Shown here: positions 17,475-26,249 of the stretch, one piece after another | Layout: the number at the start of each line of letters is the position of its first letter | Numbering within the stretch: the stretch's first letter is position 1 | Assembly (NCBI RefSeq): GCF_963675395.1 | Contig: NZ_OY776222.1 | Coordinates: 992,001 to 1,056,000, forward strand | Length of the DNA stretch: 64,000 nt | Direction: 5' to 3' | From: an uncultured Vibrio sp. | GTDB taxonomy: Bacteria > Pseudomonadota > Gammaproteobacteria > Enterobacterales > Vibrionaceae | Translations under genes and position numbers: made by a program | Notes under the pieces: model-generated | Told to the model about the DNA's origin: nothing | Database searches by the model: none | What the model saw: the letters and a program-made list of their open reading frames with translations, nothing else

Positions 17475-19181
17475 ATGAAACAAAAGCAGCTGATAGAAGC
17501 ATTTAAAACGATAGTCGGTGAAGAAAACGTCCTGACCGATCACGTTAAAAGTAAGTATTACCGCTCAGGTTTTCGCTCTGGTAGTGGTACTGCGCTTGCT
17601 GTCGTGTTTCCCAACACCTTATTAGAACAGTGGAAGATCATCAAACAGTGTGTCGAGGCTAACTGCATCATTATCATGCAAGCAGCGAAGACAGGTCTTA
17701 CAGAAGGTTCAGCTCCAAGCGGCAACGATTATGACCGTGATGTTGTTGTTATTAATATTACCAAGATTAAGAACATTCACTTGCTGGATGGTGGCAAACA
17801 GGCAGTTTGTCTACCTGGCGCAAGCTTACACTCACTCGAAAAGTGTTTAAAAGCCGTTAACCGTGCACCGCACTCGATCATCGGTTCTTCCTCGCTGGGT
17901 GCAACAGTCGTCGGTGGTATTGCCAATAATTCTGGCGGCGCGTTAGTTAAGCGTGGACCAGCCTACACGGAACTCGCGATTTATGCTCAGGTAGACAAGC
18001 AGGGCAAACTGCACCTTGTTAACCACCTTGGTATTGAAGGCTTGGGTGACACTCCGGAAGAAATCCTGACAAACCTGCAGGAAGGTAATTTCGATCCAGC
18101 TAAAGCCATTCACGATGACCGCATGGCTTCAGATAAAGAATATGATGAACGTGTTCGCGATGTTACCTCAGATATTCCATCACGATTCAATGCTGATGAG
18201 CGCCGCCTATTCGAAGCCAGTGGCTGCGCAGGTAAACTCGGTGTGTTTGCCGTTCGCGTAGACAGTTACCCTGTACCAGACAAGGAGCAGGTTTTTTACC
18301 TTGGTACCAATGATCCTGCTAAGTTGACTAAGTTACGCAAAGACTTCTTATCCAATTTTGAAAACCTGCCTGAGATGGGGGAATATCTGCATCGTGATAT
18401 CTTCAATATGGCAGAAAAATACGGTAAGGACGTGTTTCTTTCCATAGACAAACTGGGGACGGACAGGTTACCTAAAATGTTCGCGCTAAAAGCGAAAGTA
18501 GAAAACTTTTTAGAACGTGTACCGCTTGTTAGCAAATATCTTCCAGATTCCATTTTGTATTATGCAAGTAAGCTGTTTCCGCAACACCTACCTGAACGCA
18601 TGCTGGATTACCGCGATAAATACGAGCACCACCTAATACTGAAAATGAGCGACGGAGGTATTGCAGAAGCACAGCAGTACTTGAAAGAAGTCTGGGCTGT
18701 TGAAAGCGATTGTGATTTCTTCGAATGTACGCCAGATGAAGGAAAAAAAGCGTTCTTACACCGTTTTGCGGCAGCTGGTGCAGCGATTCGTTATGAAACG
18801 ATCCATCGTCAAGAAGTCGAGGATATTGTCGCATTAGATATTGCTCTGCGTCGCAATGACGAAGAATGGTTGGAAACCTTGCCTGAAGAGGTAAGTAAGA
18901 ACTTGGTTCAGTCGCTCTACTATGGCCACTTTATGTGTTACGTCTTCCATCAGGATTATGTGTTTAAAAAGGGCACGGATACTAAATTGATGAAGAAGCT
19001 GATGCTAGAGCACCTCAATAGCCGCGGTGCGAAATACCCAGCAGAACATAATGTCGGACATTTGTATGAAGCTGAGAACTCCTTGCAGACGTTTTATCAT
19101 CAGTTAGATCCAACCAACACGTTCAACCCAGGTATTGGTAAGATGGATAAATATAAGCGCAACTGTAACTGTTGCGCCTAG
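17475..19181 (+). CDS. dld: Quinone-dependent D-lactate dehydrogenase
   Basis: This 568-residue FAD flavoprotein oxidises D-lactate to pyruvate and passes electrons to quinone at the inner membrane. The N-terminal PCMH-type FAD domain shows AAKTGLTEGSAPSGNDYDRDVVVIN and PGASLHSLEKCL, then GSSSLGATVVGGIANNSGGALVKRGPAYTELA. The C-terminal part has the Dld-specific membrane-associating segment and the final PTNTFNPGIGKM. Length and motifs match E. coli Dld. The ATG is preceded by a weak GGAT. The gene is monocistronic with a strong terminator. Confidence 0.96.
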   Translation: MKQKQLIEAFKTIVGEENVLTDHVKSKYYRSGFRSGSGTALAVVFPNTLLEQWKIIKQCVEANCIIIMQAAKTGLTEGSAPSGNDYDRDVVVINITKIKNIHLLDGGKQAVCLPGASLHSLEKCLKAVNRAPHSIIGSSSLGATVVGGIANNSGGALVKRGPAYTELAIYAQVDKQGKLHLVNHLGIEGLGDTPEEILTNLQEGNFDPAKAIHDDRMASDKEYDERVRDVTSDIPSRFNADERRLFEASGCAGKLGVFAVRVDSYPVPDKEQVFYLGTNDPAKLTKLRKDFLSNFENLPEMGEYLHRDIFNMAEKYGKDVFLSIDKLGTDRLPKMFALKAKVENFLERVPLVSKYLPDSILYYASKLFPQHLPERMLDYRDKYEHHLILKMSDGGIAEAQQYLKEVWAVESDCDFFECTPDEGKKAFLHRFAAAGAAIRYETIHRQEVEDIVALDIALRRNDEEWLETLPEEVSKNLVQSLYYGHFMCYVFHQDYVFKKGTDTKLMKKLMLEHLNSRGAKYPAEHNVGHLYEAENSLQTFYHQLDPTNTFNPGIGKMDKYKRNCNCCA

Positions 19182-19219
19182 TCCATTACAGGTCTTAAAC
19201 GAGTCAATATAAAAAGGTT

Positions 19220-19255
19220 AAGCCCTTCCACACTTTATCGTGGAGGGGCTTTTTG
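19220..19255. terminator. Terminator after dld, also usable for azlCD
   Basis: A 12-bp stem (AAGCCCTTCCAC with GTGGAGGGGCTT, one G-U) and a T tract follow dld. On the minus strand the same hairpin is followed by a T-rich run after azlD. Confidence 0.85.
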
Positions 19256-19289
19256 TTTCAGACGTTCGAAAAATGATAGTCGATATAGG

Positions 19290-19598
19290 CTATATCGCAC
19301 GTACTGCTGCAGCGGCGATAATGCCCGCAGCGATAGCGGGTAGTGGCTTTTTAACGATAAACATCACAACGGCTGTAGACAGGAGTGCCATGCGGGCACC
19401 ATTGTCACCTTCAACGGCAAGAGGGGCTAATAGCGCCACTAATACCGAACCCGACATGGCCGTGATAAAACGTTGCACTCGTTCGCTGATCGGAACAAAG
19501 GACATTACAAATACACCTCCCCAGCGCGCCATTAGGGTCACAATTCCCATGGCAAAGATGATAAGAAGCGTGCCACCAAAACTGGTTTCTATATTCAT
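19290..19598 (-). CDS. azlD: AzlD-family subunit of branched-chain amino acid exporter
   Basis: This 102-residue protein has three to four hydrophobic segments and is the small partner of AzlC; together they export branched-chain amino acids or analogues. The ATG at 19598 overlaps the azlC stop as ATGA and has AGGAG 8 bases upstream, so it is preferred over a GTG at 19619. The sequence fits the AzlD family (GGTLLIIFAMGIVTLMARWGG, and RAL-type ends). Confidence 0.9.
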   Translation of the reverse strand: MNIETSFGGTLLIIFAMGIVTLMARWGGVFVMSFVPISERVQRFITAMSGSVLVALLAPLAVEGDNGARMALLSTAVVMFIVKKPLPAIAAGIIAAAAVRAI

Positions 19599-20326
19599 TC
19601 TTTTTTCTCCTTCCAACACGCCCCAAGTATTCCACCCGCGAAAGCACCTACTACCACGTGGCTGTTCTCAGGTAAGTACCAATAAGCGAGTAACGAAGAG
19701 CCAGCGGCAACGCCCCAAATGGCAAATATGCGCAAGTTTTTAGGCCCAACGACAACCATAGACAGTAAGAAGCAACCCATCACCATATCCAGACCAAGGC
19801 TTACTGGATCTTTTATCGCGCCTCCAAAGTAGATGCCTAACCAAGTACCGACAATCCAGAAGCCCCACAGTGCTAAGCCACCGCCAACGAGCAAGCCCAG
19901 CCCGGGTTCTTTCTTCGCAAATGCGTTCATTGCCATTGCCCAGTTTGCGTCCGATGCAACCAGCATGACACCGTAACGTTTAGCTGGTGGCAACTGACGT
20001 AACCAAGGATAAAGTGTTGCTCCCATGAGCAGGTGACGAGCGTTAATGGCGAATACGGTGATCAGTACCGGAATCAATGGGACTTCAGTTCCCCACATTT
20101 CCAACGCCGCAAATTGAGAAGCGCCCGCAAATACGAGCCCACTCATTAGCAATGTCGGAAAAGCGTCTAAGCCAGTTTGTACTGCAGCGACACCGAACGC
20201 GAGACCAAATATCACCACGAACATGGAAAGAGGTAATAGTTGTGTAAACCCGCCCCATACATCTAAACGAGTAAACTCATGCAGTGTACTCGACGGGGTG
20301 TGGAGACGTTGTTGATTTTCTGTCAT
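19595..20326 (-). CDS. azlC: AzlC-family permease, branched-chain amino acid export
   Basis: This 243-residue membrane protein has the AzlC hallmarks GLAFGVAAVQTGLD, FAGASQFAALEMWG and INARHLLMGATLYPWL. The AzlCD pair in Bacillus confers 4-azaleucine resistance by export. The ATG at 20326 with AGGTA upstream is preferred; a TTG at 20362 would add 12 residues. Translation is coupled to azlD by an ATGA overlap. Confidence 0.92.
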   Translation of the reverse strand: MTENQQRLHTPSSTLHEFTRLDVWGGFTQLLPLSMFVVIFGLAFGVAAVQTGLDAFPTLLMSGLVFAGASQFAALEMWGTEVPLIPVLITVFAINARHLLMGATLYPWLRQLPPAKRYGVMLVASDANWAMAMNAFAKKEPGLGLLVGGGLALWGFWIVGTWLGIYFGGAIKDPVSLGLDMVMGCFLLSMVVVGPKNLRIFAIWGVAAGSSLLAYWYLPENSHVVVGAFAGGILGACWKEKKE

Positions 20327-20621
20327 AGAAATACCTAGCCAGCAAGAAAAGGGGTTAACCAAATAAGCTGTTTGTTATGTTTTTGTAAGGCGTATCTCTA
20401 TCATCAATTGTGGTGATTTTCAAACACAAACGGATTTATAAGAAGAATCAAGATTTGAAGTCGCAGTATCAAACCGATTCGGTGATAAATTATTTTTGAC
20501 TGTAAATGCTTAGCAAGCGAATAGAGATGACCTTTAAGATTGAATTATGTTCAGGTTGCCTGCAGTTTATACTGTCCGGCTCGCTTTTTAATCATTCAAA
20601 TCAAAAAGATAAAATTTATTG

Positions 20622-20649
20622 TTGACCAGATAAATTAATCCGTTAAAGT
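20622..20649 (+). promoter_or_regulatory. Promoter of tRNA-Leu/tRNA-Cys unit A
   Basis: TTGACC and TAAAGT are 16 bases apart, followed by a GC-rich discriminator. The promoter and leader are repeated almost exactly at 27964. Confidence 0.75.
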
Positions 20650-20714
20650 ACGCCTCGTTCTCACGGCGAAGCTCGTTGAGAAAGATGGTGTCTTACCCAT
20701 CGCATGATTGCGTT

Positions 20715-20801
20715 GCCCTGGTGGTGGAATTGGTAGACACAAGGGATTTAAAATCCCTCGGCGTTCGCGCTGTGCCGGTTCAAGTCCGGCCCGGGGCACC
20801 A
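20715..20801 (+). tRNA. tRNA-Leu (anticodon UAA), copy 1
   Basis: This 87-base class II tRNA has acceptor GCCCTGG/CCGGGGC, anticodon arm AGGGATTTAAAATCCCT with UAA, a long variable arm (CGGCGTTCGCGCTG), a T arm GGTTCAAGTCC and encoded CCA. Confidence 0.97.
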
Positions 20802-20814
20802 TCAAAAAAGATGT

Positions 20815-20881
20815 GCGGATATAAAATCCCGCCGTCGAGCTGACCGGCCGAGTATTGGACCATCAAGCACGGCTCGGGGTA
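20815..20881 (+). pseudogene. Decayed tRNA-Leu copy between tRNA-Leu and tRNA-Cys of unit A
   Basis: The stretch keeps an anticodon-stem-like GGATATAAAATCCC and a 3' end CGGCTCGGGGTATCATC. It is followed by the same spacer (TCAATCTCTTTTAGAGAACAA) that follows the intact tRNA-Leu in unit B. The 5' half of the acceptor and D arm is missing, and the variable and T arms are scrambled, so it cannot fold as a tRNA. It looks like the remnant of a former second tRNA-Leu. Confidence 0.55.
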
Positions 20882-20916
20882 TCATCAATCTCTTTTAGAG
20901 AACAACAATTCAAAAA

Positions 20917-20990
20917 GGCGCCTTGGCAGAGTGGCTATGCAGCGGATTGCAAATCCGTGGACCTCGGTTCGACTCCGGGAGGCGCCTCCA
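20917..20990 (+). tRNA. tRNA-Cys (anticodon GCA), copy 2
   Basis: This 74-base gene is identical to copy 1 and lies in the same transcript as the upstream tRNA-Leu. Confidence 0.97.
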
Positions 20991-20998
20991 TATTTTCG

Positions 20999-21025
20999 AA
21001 AGCCAGTTTTAGGACTGGCTTTCTT
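20999..21025 (+). terminator. Terminator of tRNA unit A
   Basis: A 9-bp stem AAAGCCAGT/ACTGGCTTT with a 6-base loop is followed by a T-rich stretch. Confidence 0.88.
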
Positions 21026-21317
21026 CGTTTTTGAATCCTCAGAAAAATTTTTCCATTCTTATTCCTCATTCGCCCTTCGGGAGCGTGATTCAGGATCTTC
21101 TATCCGAGCATTTTACTGCCAAAAGTCGTTATATATTCTCAGCGCACTAGTATCAGATTACCGATATAGCGTGTGTTTATTGTGCCGCATAACTGATAAT
21201 TTGAGCCATCGAAAATCGTCTTTTCAGATTATATCGCTATATTTACTTAACTAACTTATTGATAATAATAACAAACACACTTTACAATTTGTTACATATC
21301 AGCCTTTTATTTTATAT

Positions 21318-21332
21318 TGTTATAATATAACA
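21318..21332. promoter_or_regulatory. Zur box 1 upstream of the zinc operon
   Basis: TGTTATAATATAACA is a perfect 7-1-7 palindrome that matches the core of the enterobacterial Zur consensus. It lies 47 bases upstream of the outer-membrane protein start and contains a TATAAT, so repressor binding would occlude a -10 element. Confidence 0.85.
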
Positions 21333-21349
21333 TTTGTTTTCTTTTAAAA

Positions 21350-21364
21350 TGTTATAACATAACA
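21350..21364. promoter_or_regulatory. Zur box 2 upstream of the zinc operon
   Basis: TGTTATAACATAACA has perfect 6-bp arms around AAC and resembles box 1. The two centres are 32 bp apart, about three helical turns, so two Zur dimers could bind the same face. It ends just before the AAAGGA ribosome site. Confidence 0.7.
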
Positions 21365-21378
21365 AAAGGAATAATGCA

Positions 21379-22527
21379 GTGAATAAGAAGTTGGTCTCTT
21401 TGGCGGTTGGTAGTTTGTGCATCTCCCCAGTTTTTGCCGATACGCTTTCTAACCCTCAGATTGGCGTGGTCCTGGATGGATATTATCAAGACGGTGAGCG
21501 TAACCATTCTGAGCGAGAGGAAGGTTTTGGTCTCGGACATACAGAGCTAAATCTGTCGGCAAACATTGATGACAAGTTTCATGGTGCACTAACGGCAGTT
21601 CTTGAAAGTCATAGCGATGAAACTGAGCTAGTGCTTGAAGAAGCGTTCATTGAAACTCTGGCCTTGCCATACGGCTTGAATGTCCGTGCTGGTCGATTCC
21701 TGTCAGATTTCGGTTACCTAAACAACCAACACATGCATACTGACAGCTTCGTTGAGCGACCAATTGCTTACCGCACTTTCTTGGGTTCGCATTACTACGA
21801 TGATGGCGTGCGTGCCAACATCGTGTTACCAATCGATCTCTATGTAAAACTTGCTGTGGAAGCATTGAGCGGCGATAAAATGTCTTCCGTTGAAGATGGT
21901 TCAGAAGTGGGTGTCTATACCACAACGTTAAAGCTAGGTGATGACTTTTCTGAATCATCAAGCTGGCAGCTTGGCTTGAGCTACTTACGTAATGAAAACG
22001 GCGAAGTAAAAGAATTTGCAGACTATGATCACGTCCATGAAGAAGAACACGATCACGACCACGATCATAGCCACGGTGCAGTCGTAACGGGTTCTAATCT
22101 CTACGGCGCTGACTTTGTATGGAAGTGGGCACCAGATGGGAACTACAAGTACCGTAACTTTACGTTATCTGCTGAATATATGTTGCTTGACGGCGTAGTA
22201 GACAGTAAATTCAAACATGATGCAGAATCACCAGACGACCTAAGTGCTTATTATGTATCGGGTGTTTACCGCTTTAATCCGAGTTGGTCGGCAGGCGTGC
22301 GCTATGGGGAAGCTGAAAGCTATGATGGTCATGCTCATGGTGATCACATGCATTTCACCGCGCTTGAAGATAAAGAATTCGATGCCATGATAGCGTGGGA
22401 CTCTTCTCATTTCGGCACTGTCCGAGCTCAATATTCCCGAGTTGAGAACCAAGACAGTGAAAAAGACAATGTATTCACTGTGCAATATGTTATGACATTC
22501 GGAGCGCACGGTGCACATGCGTTTTAA
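21379..22527 (+). CDS. Zinc-regulated outer-membrane protein with His-rich loop
   Basis: This 382-residue protein has a signal peptide (MNKKLVSLAVGSLCISPVFA) and a beta-rich body with alternating hydrophobic strands. It ends in Phe, as outer-membrane barrels do. A strongly His/Asp-rich segment at about residues 215-236 (DHVHEEEHDHDHDHSHG), together with HAHGDHMH later and GAHGAHAF at the end, suggests metal capture. It is not a TonB-dependent receptor: no plug domain or TonB box is seen and it is too short. The GTG start has AAAGGA 9 bases upstream and lies behind two Zur boxes. It is the first gene of a zinc operon and overlaps the next gene. Confidence 0.82.
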   Translation: MNKKLVSLAVGSLCISPVFADTLSNPQIGVVLDGYYQDGERNHSEREEGFGLGHTELNLSANIDDKFHGALTAVLESHSDETELVLEEAFIETLALPYGLNVRAGRFLSDFGYLNNQHMHTDSFVERPIAYRTFLGSHYYDDGVRANIVLPIDLYVKLAVEALSGDKMSSVEDGSEVGVYTTTLKLGDDFSESSSWQLGLSYLRNENGEVKEFADYDHVHEEEHDHDHDHSHGAVVTGSNLYGADFVWKWAPDGNYKYRNFTLSAEYMLLDGVVDSKFKHDAESPDDLSAYYVSGVYRFNPSWSAGVRYGEAESYDGHAHGDHMHFTALEDKEFDAMIAWDSSHFGTVRAQYSRVENQDSEKDNVFTVQYVMTFGAHGAHAF

Positions 22528-23443
22528 ACTGATGTCTGCTCAGTGTAGTTTAGCGATGGTGGCGGCGGGTGCTGCTGTCATTGCTTCACCAGCGAAGGCA
22601 CTGAACATTTTTGTTTGCGAGCCAGAGTGGAAAGCGTTCCTCGCAAGTCATGCACCAGATGCGACGATATATTCCGCGACCACAGCGAAACAAGATCCGC
22701 ATTACGTGCAAGCGAGACCTTCTTTGATTGCAAAGATGCGTCAAGCGGATATGGCAATGTGTTCTGGGGCTGAATTGGAAGTGGGCTGGTTACCAATGTT
22801 GCAAACTCGCAGTAGTAACGGTGCGGTTCAACATGGTGCGCCGAGCATGATTTATGCGACAGATTTCGTGCGCATGCTAGACACTCATGATCATGTCGAC
22901 CGAAGCATGGGTGATATTCATGCACACGGAAACCCGCATGTGCAGTTTGCAGCTAATGATATGATCCCACTTTCGCATGCGATTACAGAGCGCTTGACGA
23001 TCATAGATCCAGACAATGCTCAGAGTTACCAGTTCAACGGCATTAAATTTCGTGCTCATTGGCGTCAAAAACTCAATGAATGGAATGAAAAAGCCGCACC
23101 TTTGCAGGGTAAGCGAGTCGTGGGCTATCACGAAACTTACCGTTATCTTTACGCTTGGTTAGGGATAGAGCAAATTGCAGACCTTGAGCCGAAACCGGGG
23201 ATTTCACCGACCACATCACACCTACAATCGTTAAGCAAATTGGATGCAGATACCTTCGATGCGATTGTTTACTCGTCTCATCAAGACCAACGTCCGGTCG
23301 ATTGGCTACAACAACATACGGGTAAGCCTGTTATTACACTGCCATTGACGGTAATAGATACCCAGAGTCTGGATGGAATGTATGACCAAGTGATTGATAA
23401 TTTGCTCGATGTGTTAGTTGCCCCTGTTCCTGAGAAGAGTTAA
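22517..23443 (+). CDS. Zinc/manganese ABC transporter periplasmic binding protein (ZnuA-like)
   Basis: This 308-residue protein has a Sec signal (about residues 1-29, ending SPAKA) and the fold-specific segments of cluster A-I metal-binding proteins: FVCEPEWKAFL, TAKQDPHYVQARPS, DIHAHGNPHVQFA and VVGYHETYRYLYAWLG. Histidines in DPHYV, GNPHV and GYHET correspond to metal-ligand positions. It lacks the long acidic His loop of E. coli ZnuA; the outer-membrane partner carries the His-rich stretch instead. The ATG at 22517 overlaps the upstream gene by 11 bases; a GTG at 22511 is possible. Confidence 0.88.
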   Translation: MRFKLMSAQCSLAMVAAGAAVIASPAKALNIFVCEPEWKAFLASHAPDATIYSATTAKQDPHYVQARPSLIAKMRQADMAMCSGAELEVGWLPMLQTRSSNGAVQHGAPSMIYATDFVRMLDTHDHVDRSMGDIHAHGNPHVQFAANDMIPLSHAITERLTIIDPDNAQSYQFNGIKFRAHWRQKLNEWNEKAAPLQGKRVVGYHETYRYLYAWLGIEQIADLEPKPGISPTTSHLQSLSKLDADTFDAIVYSSHQDQRPVDWLQQHTGKPVITLPLTVIDTQSLDGMYDQVIDNLLDVLVAPVPEKS

Positions 23444-23446
23444 AAA

Positions 23447-24256
23447 ATGCCTGATTATGCATGGCTACTACCAGCCGTTTTATGTGGCTTGATTGCGTTG
23501 GTTGGTAACGTGGTGCTTGGCCAACAAGTGCTAAAACGTCAGATCATTTTCATCGATTTAGCCGTAGCACAAGTAGCCGCATTAGGCGCGGTTTTGAGTC
23601 ACTATTGGTTAAACCAATACACTTTGTTCTCTGATTCATTCTTTGGAGAAATGCTTGGGCCTTGGTTGATGTCACTGTTGCTATGTGGCCTGATTGCATT
23701 AATGGAAAATCGTTACCGAGAACATTTAGAGCCAATGATTGGTAGCTTGTTCGTGGTGTCGGCATCGCTTGCCATTTTGCTGGTGAGTAAAGACCCACAT
23801 GGTGCCGATTTTATAAAAGCTATCCTTAACGGGCAGTTACTTTGGTCAACGTGGAATGACGTTTGGCCCTTAGCGTTGATAACCGCTTTGATGATCATTT
23901 TGATCTGGTTTAAACCTGATTTCATGCTGGGTAATGGTTTCTACCCTATATTTGCTCTCTTAATGCCTATCACGGTGAAGCTGACGGGGATTTACTTGGA
24001 GTTTGCTTTGTTAGTGATCCCAGCTTTGTGCGCGGCTGCGCTAAAGGGGGCTCGATTCTTCATTGCGAGTATTGGCATTGGTATCGTAGGGATTTTATCG
24101 GGGATTGCGATATCTGCTTATTACGATTTACCGAGCGGTGCGAGCATCGTGATTACCCTGTTTATCTCCGGTATGTTGTTCAATCTTTTGGTTCAGCCTC
24201 TGATAACTGGCGCTAAAGCAGGTCTCACTCCTTCGATATCGCATAAAACCAAATAA
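23447..24256 (+). CDS. Metal ABC transporter permease (ZnuB-like)
   Basis: This 269-residue protein of about eight hydrophobic helices matches the ABC-3 permease family (FIDLAVAQVAALGAVL, and MPITVKLTGIYLEFALLVIPALCAAAL near the C-terminal half). It starts 3 bases after the binding-protein stop and would form the membrane channel for zinc. The operon ends here: the next gene is on the opposite strand and no ATP-binding subunit is encoded nearby, so an ATPase from another locus would have to drive it. Confidence 0.9.
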   Translation: MPDYAWLLPAVLCGLIALVGNVVLGQQVLKRQIIFIDLAVAQVAALGAVLSHYWLNQYTLFSDSFFGEMLGPWLMSLLLCGLIALMENRYREHLEPMIGSLFVVSASLAILLVSKDPHGADFIKAILNGQLLWSTWNDVWPLALITALMIILIWFKPDFMLGNGFYPIFALLMPITVKLTGIYLEFALLVIPALCAAALKGARFFIASIGIGIVGILSGIAISAYYDLPSGASIVITLFISGMLFNLLVQPLITGAKAGLTPSISHKTK

Positions 24257-24304
24257 GCTGTTGGATACTATCTTAAGCTCGTGTTTGTCGAATGTGCATA
24301 TTAT

Positions 24305-25093
24305 TTATCTTTCATCAAAAAAGTCTTTATTGCGAATATACTTGCTCATCAAATGATAAGAGAACGGTCGCAGCAACCAACTGATTAATGAACGCCCTAA
24401 TCGAATCATTGTCGGTGTATTCTCGTAAATTCTACCGTTATATAGCCATAACATTTTGCCGACGTGCCAGTAAAGAAAGGGGATTGGAGGCATAAATGTC
24501 ACAATATCGATATCACAACATATACGATAGGTTTTGTGCCCCAACTGATAGCGTTTTTTAAACGTCCAGTCACCGATAGCTGGTTGTCCAAATGTGACTA
24601 CGCGCTTAATACTTTTTGGGTGCTTGCGCTCTATATAATCGGCAAAAACACTGCCAATAGCGCCACCAGAGGAGTGCCCTGTGATTGTAATACGTTTGCC
24701 TTGCAGGATAAGGGGAACGATGGTGTCTTCTAACCGTTCGATGACACTCAAGCCTAAACGATCCTCATTTCTACTTGGCATACTTTCTTGGAATAACAGA
24801 TGATAAAAGCCGGCGTGAATACGATATTTAAGGCCTAATCGATGACAGCTTCTGGTCCACATAGCAAAGTTAAGTAACCAATCAGAAAGGCTATGAGAGC
24901 CTTTGATGACGACGACAACCTCCTCTCGCTCTTTACTCCAGAGTACACGAATCATGATTTTGCCGTGTTGGTTTTTAATGACTCTCTGACCGTTGGGATC
25001 GAATCCGTAACGAGTTTGTTTAAAAACCCGCGGATAAGCCAGATTGCATAACACGGCGTAACGTTCGTATTGGTATCGTTTTAATGGTTTCAC
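24305..25093 (-). CDS. Class 3 lipase-family protein
   Basis: This 262-residue alpha/beta hydrolase has the nucleophile motif GHSSGGAIGSVFADY and the upstream lipase-3 pattern VVVIKGSHSLSDWLLNFAMW. An Asp in CDIDIVTFMPP and a His (WHVG) are candidates for the rest of the triad. There is no signal peptide, so it may be cytoplasmic or exported by another route. It is monocistronic and its substrate is unknown. Confidence 0.84.
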   Translation of the reverse strand: MKPLKRYQYERYAVLCNLAYPRVFKQTRYGFDPNGQRVIKNQHGKIMIRVLWSKEREEVVVVIKGSHSLSDWLLNFAMWTRSCHRLGLKYRIHAGFYHLLFQESMPSRNEDRLGLSVIERLEDTIVPLILQGKRITITGHSSGGAIGSVFADYIERKHPKSIKRVVTFGQPAIGDWTFKKRYQLGHKTYRICCDIDIVTFMPPIPFLYWHVGKMLWLYNGRIYENTPTMIRLGRSLISWLLRPFSYHLMSKYIRNKDFFDER

Positions 25094-25198
25094 GTTATCT
25101 TATCTAGTCTTGCCCAGTACGACACTGTAGAGCGAGATTATGAAGAATACGTGAAAAACCATGTAATAGAGGAATGAATTCTATTTAATGATGCTTGC

Positions 25199-26128
25199 TT
25201 ATATGCGATACAGATCCAAAGCGGATGATTGTTGAAGGAATTGCTGGAACTGTTTTATATCACTTATGATTGTCTGGCGAGTTTGTTGGTGTTGGCTTTT
25301 AAGCTCGTTAATTAACGCTTTCAATGCCTTTTTATCTTGTTTTTGTTTGGCCGACGTTTTTCTCAGATGAGAGAAGAAAGTGATTTGTGTGGCAGTATCG
25401 TTAAAATCGCCGAGCTTATCTTGTAGCGACTTGAGGTGTTTAACATTATCTTTGTGCTGATCTTTAGAATAGAGTGTCGAAAAGCATTCAAGAAGATAGC
25501 GAAGTGACTTGCATTTTATTCTCAATGCGTGGATGACCTTGTCCTGACTTGTATCGGAAATCTTGTTGATCGCTTTACTCACTTGCTTAAATTGCGTCAA
25601 AATTTTATTGTTTGCAAAACTTAAGGGATCCACCGTTTCGCTATGATGTTCGTTGTGTTGAGCGCGGTAGAGGCTATTTTCAATCAATATTGATGTGCTG
25701 AGGTAGGTACTACTTCTTAACCAATCAGCCACGTTCCGCTGCGCTTCAAGTTGATGATCGTCTATGATAGAAAAAATATGCTCTAGTGATGTCTTATGCT
25801 CAGGAAGCATCGCTAGGTAACGCGGTTTGTCATTGACGAACACATCGAGATCGCGTAACAAATTCGTCTTTTTCATCATTAACTTTAAGTTTGGTTTGAG
25901 GAGTTTTTGCTCAAATGGTGGTAAGAGATCTTTTAATAAAAGGCACAGCGAGCGAATACGCCTCAGCGAGACACGGTATTGATGGTTAAACTCAGGATCT
26001 TGAGCTAGGATTAGTCCTTCCTCTAGGGACTTAGCATAGTCAAATTCGCTGATAAGAAAGTTAGCAAGTATAAAGTGAAGGTCTGAATCAAAATACAACG
26101 GTAAACGAGACGGTGGCTTTTTATACAT
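25199..26128 (-). CDS. CHAD-domain protein
   Basis: This 309-residue, all-helical protein has the paired CHAD repeats: FNHQYRVSLRRIRSLCLLLKD...LLRDLDVFVN in the first half and KVIHALRIKCKSLRYLLECF...LQDKLGDFNDTA in the second. The conserved His and basic residues bind inorganic polyphosphate in characterised CHAD proteins. It lacks the CYTH/triphosphatase domain often fused or adjacent. It stands alone beside a lipase and a diguanylate cyclase. Confidence 0.9.
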   Translation of the reverse strand: MYKKPPSRLPLYFDSDLHFILANFLISEFDYAKSLEEGLILAQDPEFNHQYRVSLRRIRSLCLLLKDLLPPFEQKLLKPNLKLMMKKTNLLRDLDVFVNDKPRYLAMLPEHKTSLEHIFSIIDDHQLEAQRNVADWLRSSTYLSTSILIENSLYRAQHNEHHSETVDPLSFANNKILTQFKQVSKAINKISDTSQDKVIHALRIKCKSLRYLLECFSTLYSKDQHKDNVKHLKSLQDKLGDFNDTATQITFFSHLRKTSAKQKQDKKALKALINELKSQHQQTRQTIISDIKQFQQFLQQSSALDLYRI

Positions 26129-26249
26129 TGTCAGAAACTCCCATACCCAGACGCTTTAGATAGTTAAATGGTATACCTAAATACGCAATTCTTCGAGGCT
26201 AGGGATATTGACGAGTCATAATGGATGCTTCTTAAAGCGTCCACGTGCT

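Noticed and set aside
20931..21254. 107-codon plus-strand frame overlapping tRNA-Cys copy 2
   Set aside because: It begins inside the tRNA and runs through its terminator; the peptide is a translation of tRNA and spacer.
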